Positions 14,277 through 17,718 of a DNA stretch of 17,718 nt are shown here, in pieces. The notes beneath the pieces are model-generated. The model made no database searches and had not been told where the DNA came from. It saw only the letters and a list, made by a program, of their open reading frames with translations. Source of the stretch: Ruminococcaceae bacterium UBA1405 (GTDB lineage Bacteria; Bacillota; Clostridia; Oscillospirales; Ruminococcaceae). The translations under genes and the position numbers were made by a program. The DNA lies in NCBI GenBank assembly GCA_002305685.1, contig DBQB01000007.1:1-17718 (forward strand), given 5' to 3'. Each line of letters opens with the position of its first letter. Position 1 is the stretch's first letter.

Positions 14277-15962
14277 GTGCTTTATAAAAGAATCGGGATA
14301 AGCCTGCTGGCGGCGGCGATGGCTGTCTCTCTGACAGCCTGCAGCTTCCTTTCCATTCCGTCGGCGGTCCAGGAGCTTCTTTCTTCCGGGGAGGAGATTT
14401 CCGGTTCTCCGGCGCCGGCTTCTGATGCCGGGGACAACGCCGGGAAAGAGACGCCTGCCTCCCAAGAAGACAACGGCAGCGGACCCGAGGCAGAGAAGGC
14501 CCCTGCTCCGCATCAGGAAAACAAGGATCAAAAGGATGGGAAACCTCTCTCCCTTTTCTGGGCGGAGGACGAAGATCTGGGCTGGAAGGACGGGGAGCTG
14601 CTCTACACAGCCGACTGGGATTATCTCTACCTGAGCGATGAAGACGCGGCTGCCTATCCGGCTTTGGCCGGTGCGCTGGACGCGCTGAATCAGCAGGCTG
14701 CCAGTTCCGGGGCCCTGTGGTCGGAAAAGCTGAAGGAGATCGTGGAAGAAAAAACCTGGGGCGGCGATCTGGGCGGCTACCACGGCCAGTATACCCAGCG
14801 GAATGTGGTCCGCAGGGCGGACCAGACGGTGCTGAGCATCCTGCATTATATGGAGCTTGACAGCATCGATAATTTCGAAAGCGTACTCCTGGGAACAACC
14901 AACCTGGATCCGGCAACCGGAAGGGAGCTGGCCCTTGCCGATGTTTTTGTCGATCCCGATGCCCTTCCCGCCCTGCTGGCGGAACAATGCCAAAAGGACG
15001 GACTGGACCTGGGCGTGCAGAAGGAATACTTTGCCGACTGCATGGCCCGGGGAGATTTCCGGTGGGTGGTGGGTTACCAGAATGTGGCCTTTGATTTCCC
15101 GGTCCCGGAGCTTTCTCCCCATATCCTCTACGCGGGCAGCTCCCTGCCGGTATCCCTCTGGTATCATGATGCGCCCGATCAGTTCCGGGAAAAGTTCCGG
15201 TCCCCTCCCGACCAATATGTCGTCAAGGTAGACCCCCAGAGACCACTGGAAGTCGACCTGGACAGCCGGGACGGACATAAGGACTATATTGATTATAGCT
15301 CCGCTCCAGGATGGCTGGAGAACGGCCCGGGATGGCTGGAGATCGGCGTCAATGACCAATGGGATTATCCGCTGTCTGAGGAGGAACTGGCATTCTGCGG
15401 CACCTTTGAGCTGTATCTTGTACATCTGGGGGAGGGAAAGAACCTTCTCTACATAAATGAGCTGTCGGACAACGCGTACTACACCCTTCTGGTTTATTCC
15501 CTGGAGGAGATGCGCTTGCTGGAAAACCTCCGGGGCATGGGGTTCCATGAAGAATTCACCGAGGACGGCGAGAGAAGACGGGCGATGTTCACCGATCCCT
15601 CCTCCTTTACCCTGTACACCCTGCTGGAAATGCTGGGAACCATGTGGGGAACCTGCGAATACCAGGTGGATCCTTCCACCGGGCTGCCCGCGGCAAAACA
15701 GCCCTACTTCGATCTGCTCAACGACAACACCCTGACCGCCAGGATCCCGGTGGAAGCCGCCGCCCTGCCGGGAGAAACGCGGGAATCGATCCCGGCGGGG
15801 ACGCAGTTATCCTTCCTTCGCACCGATTGCCAAAGCTATGTGGATATGGGAACGGAGGACGGAAGGGAATACCGGATCTTTGTGGATGGTTCCCAATGGC
15901 CTGCAACGGTAAACGGGGTCCCGGTAGATGAATGCTTTGATGGGATGCTTTATACCGGATAA
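14277..15962 (+). CDS. Lipoprotein with DUF3298/RsiV-like domain (561 aa)
   Basis: A GTG start at 14277 is chosen because AAGGAGGTGA ends seven bases before it; an ATG at 14250 in the same frame would add nine residues and lacks a ribosome site. The lipobox is LTAC with Cys22. A disordered Pro/Glu/Gly/Asn-rich linker covers about residues 33-90. Then a domain with YHGQYTQRNVVRRAD and GRELALADVFVDPDALPALL resembles the DUF3298 region found in anti-sigma factors of the RsiV type and related lipoproteins; it differs in having no cytoplasmic sigma-binding part. A further C-terminal domain (about 385-561) has no clear name. It sits outside the membrane in the rightward operon. Its task might be ligand or lysozyme binding by analogy with RsiV, but this is inference. 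Confidence 0.85.
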   Translation: MLYKRIGISLLAAAMAVSLTACSFLSIPSAVQELLSSGEEISGSPAPASDAGDNAGKETPASQEDNGSGPEAEKAPAPHQENKDQKDGKPLSLFWAEDEDLGWKDGELLYTADWDYLYLSDEDAAAYPALAGALDALNQQAASSGALWSEKLKEIVEEKTWGGDLGGYHGQYTQRNVVRRADQTVLSILHYMELDSIDNFESVLLGTTNLDPATGRELALADVFVDPDALPALLAEQCQKDGLDLGVQKEYFADCMARGDFRWVVGYQNVAFDFPVPELSPHILYAGSSLPVSLWYHDAPDQFREKFRSPPDQYVVKVDPQRPLEVDLDSRDGHKDYIDYSSAPGWLENGPGWLEIGVNDQWDYPLSEEELAFCGTFELYLVHLGEGKNLLYINELSDNAYYTLLVYSLEEMRLLENLRGMGFHEEFTEDGERRRAMFTDPSSFTLYTLLEMLGTMWGTCEYQVDPSTGLPAAKQPYFDLLNDNTLTARIPVEAAALPGETRESIPAGTQLSFLRTDCQSYVDMGTEDGREYRIFVDGSQWPATVNGVPVDECFDGMLYTG

Positions 15963-15993
15963 CCACCAGAAAAAACCTGGGAGGTGAACAGAA

Positions 15994-17259
15994 GTGAAAC
16001 GATCGGTCCTGCATCGTGTGATGCTGACAGCAATGGCACTGTGCATGGTTTGGAGTTTAACCGGCTGCGGAGCGGCCCTGCAGGCCATCCAGCAGCTTCG
16101 TGAGAAAACCCCGGACCCCCCGCCGGGGGTCCAGACCGGCGAAACCGGCAGCAAACCTGCAGAGCCGCAGTCGCCCGGACAGCCTGCTCCACAGGTACCC
16201 GCCCAGCCTGCCCCGGAGGCAGAGCCCGCGCAGCCAGAGCAGCCCGCCCCGCAGGTGCCTACGCAGCCCGAACCGCCCGCCCCACAGGGGATCAGCGCCG
16301 TGACCGGGAAGAACTCCTACATTTCGGTCTGCAGCCTGCTGCAGGAGCACTGCCTCACAGCCGGCGTCGCCTTCCTGGGGTATGTGGATAACCCGATGAA
16401 GGAAGGGGAGTACCTGAACCTTCTGGAGAGGCGGGGGTATCTGGAAAGCTACGACTTCCTCGCGGCGATGCCCGAGGACCATCTGATCCGGACGGAGCAG
16501 GGGCATCAGCTGTATTGCCTTGTGCCGGCCAAGGGCATTACGGTGACGGTCAATGAGTGGATGGGGTCGGATATCTACGGCGATGACTCCGGGCAGGCGG
16601 GGAAACTGCTCTACCAGAGCGACAGCGGCGATCCGATCCTGCTGCTCTGCGGATATGACCTGATCCAGCCCGACCTGCAGGTCTGCCTGGAGGACACCGA
16701 CGGGAATCGGCTGACCTGGCTTCCCAGATCCACCCACGACAGCATGCAACCCTACCTGGCGGATCATCTCCTGGGGTCTATCGTGGATTTCACCCCGATG
16801 TACCTCGATACGTACTGGTACGATTCCCAGCGGGCGACGCCGGAGGTACTGCAGGGGGAATGGGTGGCTTGGGATGCCCATACCACCACGGGAGAACCCC
16901 TGGTGTGCCGCCTGCGCTTTTACCGGGACGAAGCGGGGAACGACTGCATGGAATATGGCTACGGCCCGCCGATGGGGGAGACCTACGCATGGTTTGCGGG
17001 CAGCTTTACCCCATCCGCCCAGGAGATCGGCTGGGTCACCGAGGATATGAGCGAATTTGCCATGGATCTGGTGGGCGGCACCGCGTTGGAGACCGGCCTG
17101 CCGCCGCAGTACGAGGGCGGAGACCCCACCTTTTACCTCAGCGGCGCCTACAGCATCGATTACTACCCGGAACTGGATATGATCGAGGTCGGCTACCAAT
17201 TCGGCAGTCCGCTGCTGGATGGGATTATCACCATCCAGTTTGAACGGGTCCCCGGCTGA
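15994..17259 (+). CDS. Lipoprotein with proline-rich linker (421 aa)
   Basis: GTG start at 15994 with GGGAGGTGA seven bases upstream. Residues 1-25 are a lipoprotein signal with lipobox LTGC (Cys25). Residues about 40-98 are a Pro/Gln/Ala/Glu-rich spacer with PAPQVP twice, the kind that crosses the cell wall. The middle region (about 103-270) is not recognised; it begins NSYISVCSLLQEH and contains GITVTVNEWMGSDIYG. The C-terminal region (about 287-421) starts GEWVAWDAH and ends with aromatic beta strands; it may be a calycin-like beta domain comparable to the GDWYGWW domain of the lipoprotein at 1-1268, but this is a visual similarity only. It lies 31 nt after the previous lipoprotein, so it shares the operon. 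Confidence 0.86.
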   Translation: MKRSVLHRVMLTAMALCMVWSLTGCGAALQAIQQLREKTPDPPPGVQTGETGSKPAEPQSPGQPAPQVPAQPAPEAEPAQPEQPAPQVPTQPEPPAPQGISAVTGKNSYISVCSLLQEHCLTAGVAFLGYVDNPMKEGEYLNLLERRGYLESYDFLAAMPEDHLIRTEQGHQLYCLVPAKGITVTVNEWMGSDIYGDDSGQAGKLLYQSDSGDPILLLCGYDLIQPDLQVCLEDTDGNRLTWLPRSTHDSMQPYLADHLLGSIVDFTPMYLDTYWYDSQRATPEVLQGEWVAWDAHTTTGEPLVCRLRFYRDEAGNDCMEYGYGPPMGETYAWFAGSFTPSAQEIGWVTEDMSEFAMDLVGGTALETGLPPQYEGGDPTFYLSGAYSIDYYPELDMIEVGYQFGSPLLDGIITIQFERVPG

Positions 17260-17346
17260 ACAGCCTGATTGAGGGCAAAGAGCGACAGCCGGAAATACGC
17301 AAGACAGCTACAGTACGATTTGGCATACAGAGAAAGGAGCAGCGAA

Positions 17347-17718
17347 ATGGGATTATTTGATTCTTTGAAGAACCAGGCAAAGGGAGCAATGAGGGATGTG
17401 ATGCAGGGCATGGGAAACAAAACTGAGGAGATTGTTTTTCCCACCGTTCCGGATAGTTTCGCAGGGTTCACTGCTCTTCCTCAGGCTGCCATGTCCACCC
17501 CGTTCCAAACAGCGGCCATGACGGTGGTTGCCTTGTGTGTTTATCCCCACTCCCCGGAAACCTCTATTCAAATGCTCAATTTCCTGCGTGGCCCCCGCCC
17601 GCTGAATGGGCAGGAGATCAGCTTTATCCGGGATCGGTTCCGTGCAAAGGATTATGTACCCCGCTCCTATTTCAGCGGAGCAACCCCTCAAAACGACTAT
17701 ACCCCCCAGCAGCCCTAC
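17347..17718 (+). CDS. DUF6935-like protein, C-terminus beyond the window
   Basis: The frame is open from the ATG at 17347 to the last base (124 codons). AGAAAGGAG about seven bases upstream supports the start. The N-terminus MGLFDSLKNQAKGAMRDVMQ is an amphipathic helix without signal peptide. The body has TALPQAAMSTPFQTAAMTVV, LNFLRGPRPLNGQEISFI and YFSGATPQNDYTPQQPY, a pattern I associate with DUF6935, a family of unknown role found beside TFIIB-type zinc-ribbon, TPM and DUF4428 genes. It is 87 nt after the lipoprotein stop on the same strand. The family name is from memory of the motif; confirmation needs a profile search. Confidence 0.8.
   Translation, partial: MGLFDSLKNQAKGAMRDVMQGMGNKTEEIVFPTVPDSFAGFTALPQAAMSTPFQTAAMTVVALCVYPHSPETSIQMLNFLRGPRPLNGQEISFIRDRFRAKDYVPRSYFSGATPQNDYTPQQPY

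Overview
The window looks like a chromosomal segment of a Gram-positive Clostridia bacterium, probably Oscillospiraceae/Ruminococcaceae-like. The reasons are a GC content in the mid-50s judged by eye, strong AGGAGG-type ribosome binding sites, several lipobox lipoproteins, and protein types typical of gut Firmicutes (TM2, DUF4428, TPM and TFIIB-type zinc-ribbon proteins). UGA is used as a normal stop. I see no tRNA, rRNA, CRISPR array, insertion sequence or phage gene.

Layout. (1) 1-2992, minus strand: an operon reading leftward with a small four-helix membrane protein, a DUF4428 zinc-finger protein, a TM2 protein and a large lipoprotein cut by the window edge. (2) 3134-3222: its control region. 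(3) 3474-4058, minus: a rhomboid protease with its own terminator. (4) 4357-7358, minus: cluster A, an extracellular solute-binding lipoprotein (SBP_A) followed by a membrane-anchored LuxR-type sensor-regulator (LuxR_A). (5) 7683-11333, plus: cluster B, a multi-zinc-ribbon protein, a second solute-binding lipoprotein (SBP_B) and a second membrane LuxR regulator (LuxR_B). (6) 11633-11721: a second copy of the control region. (7) 11813-17718, plus: an operon reading rightward with a zinc-ribbon protein, a TFIIB-type zinc-ribbon membrane protein, a TPM-domain protein, two lipoproteins and the start of a DUF6935-like protein.

Three things stand out. First, the two outward-reading operons at the ends share a control region that aligns without gaps over about 89 bp, so they probably form one regulon with the sensory genes between them. 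Second, the two SBP/LuxR pairs are paralogous and divergent and have no ABC permease, which suggests the SBPs present a ligand to the membrane LuxR protein rather than feed a transporter. Each pair carries one lesion, in opposite partners: SBP_A has an in-frame TGA where SBP_B has a conserved Trp, and LuxR_B has a frameshift at a run of eight G. The intact parts could make one hybrid pair, SBP_B with LuxR_A. Third, two direct copies of a structured element lie on either side of cluster A, with an identical hairpin loop but a stem whose sequence changes while pairing is kept, which is what a non-coding RNA would show.

Functional links between the sensors, the rhomboid protease, the RNA elements and the outer operons are inference. 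The window alone does not prove them.
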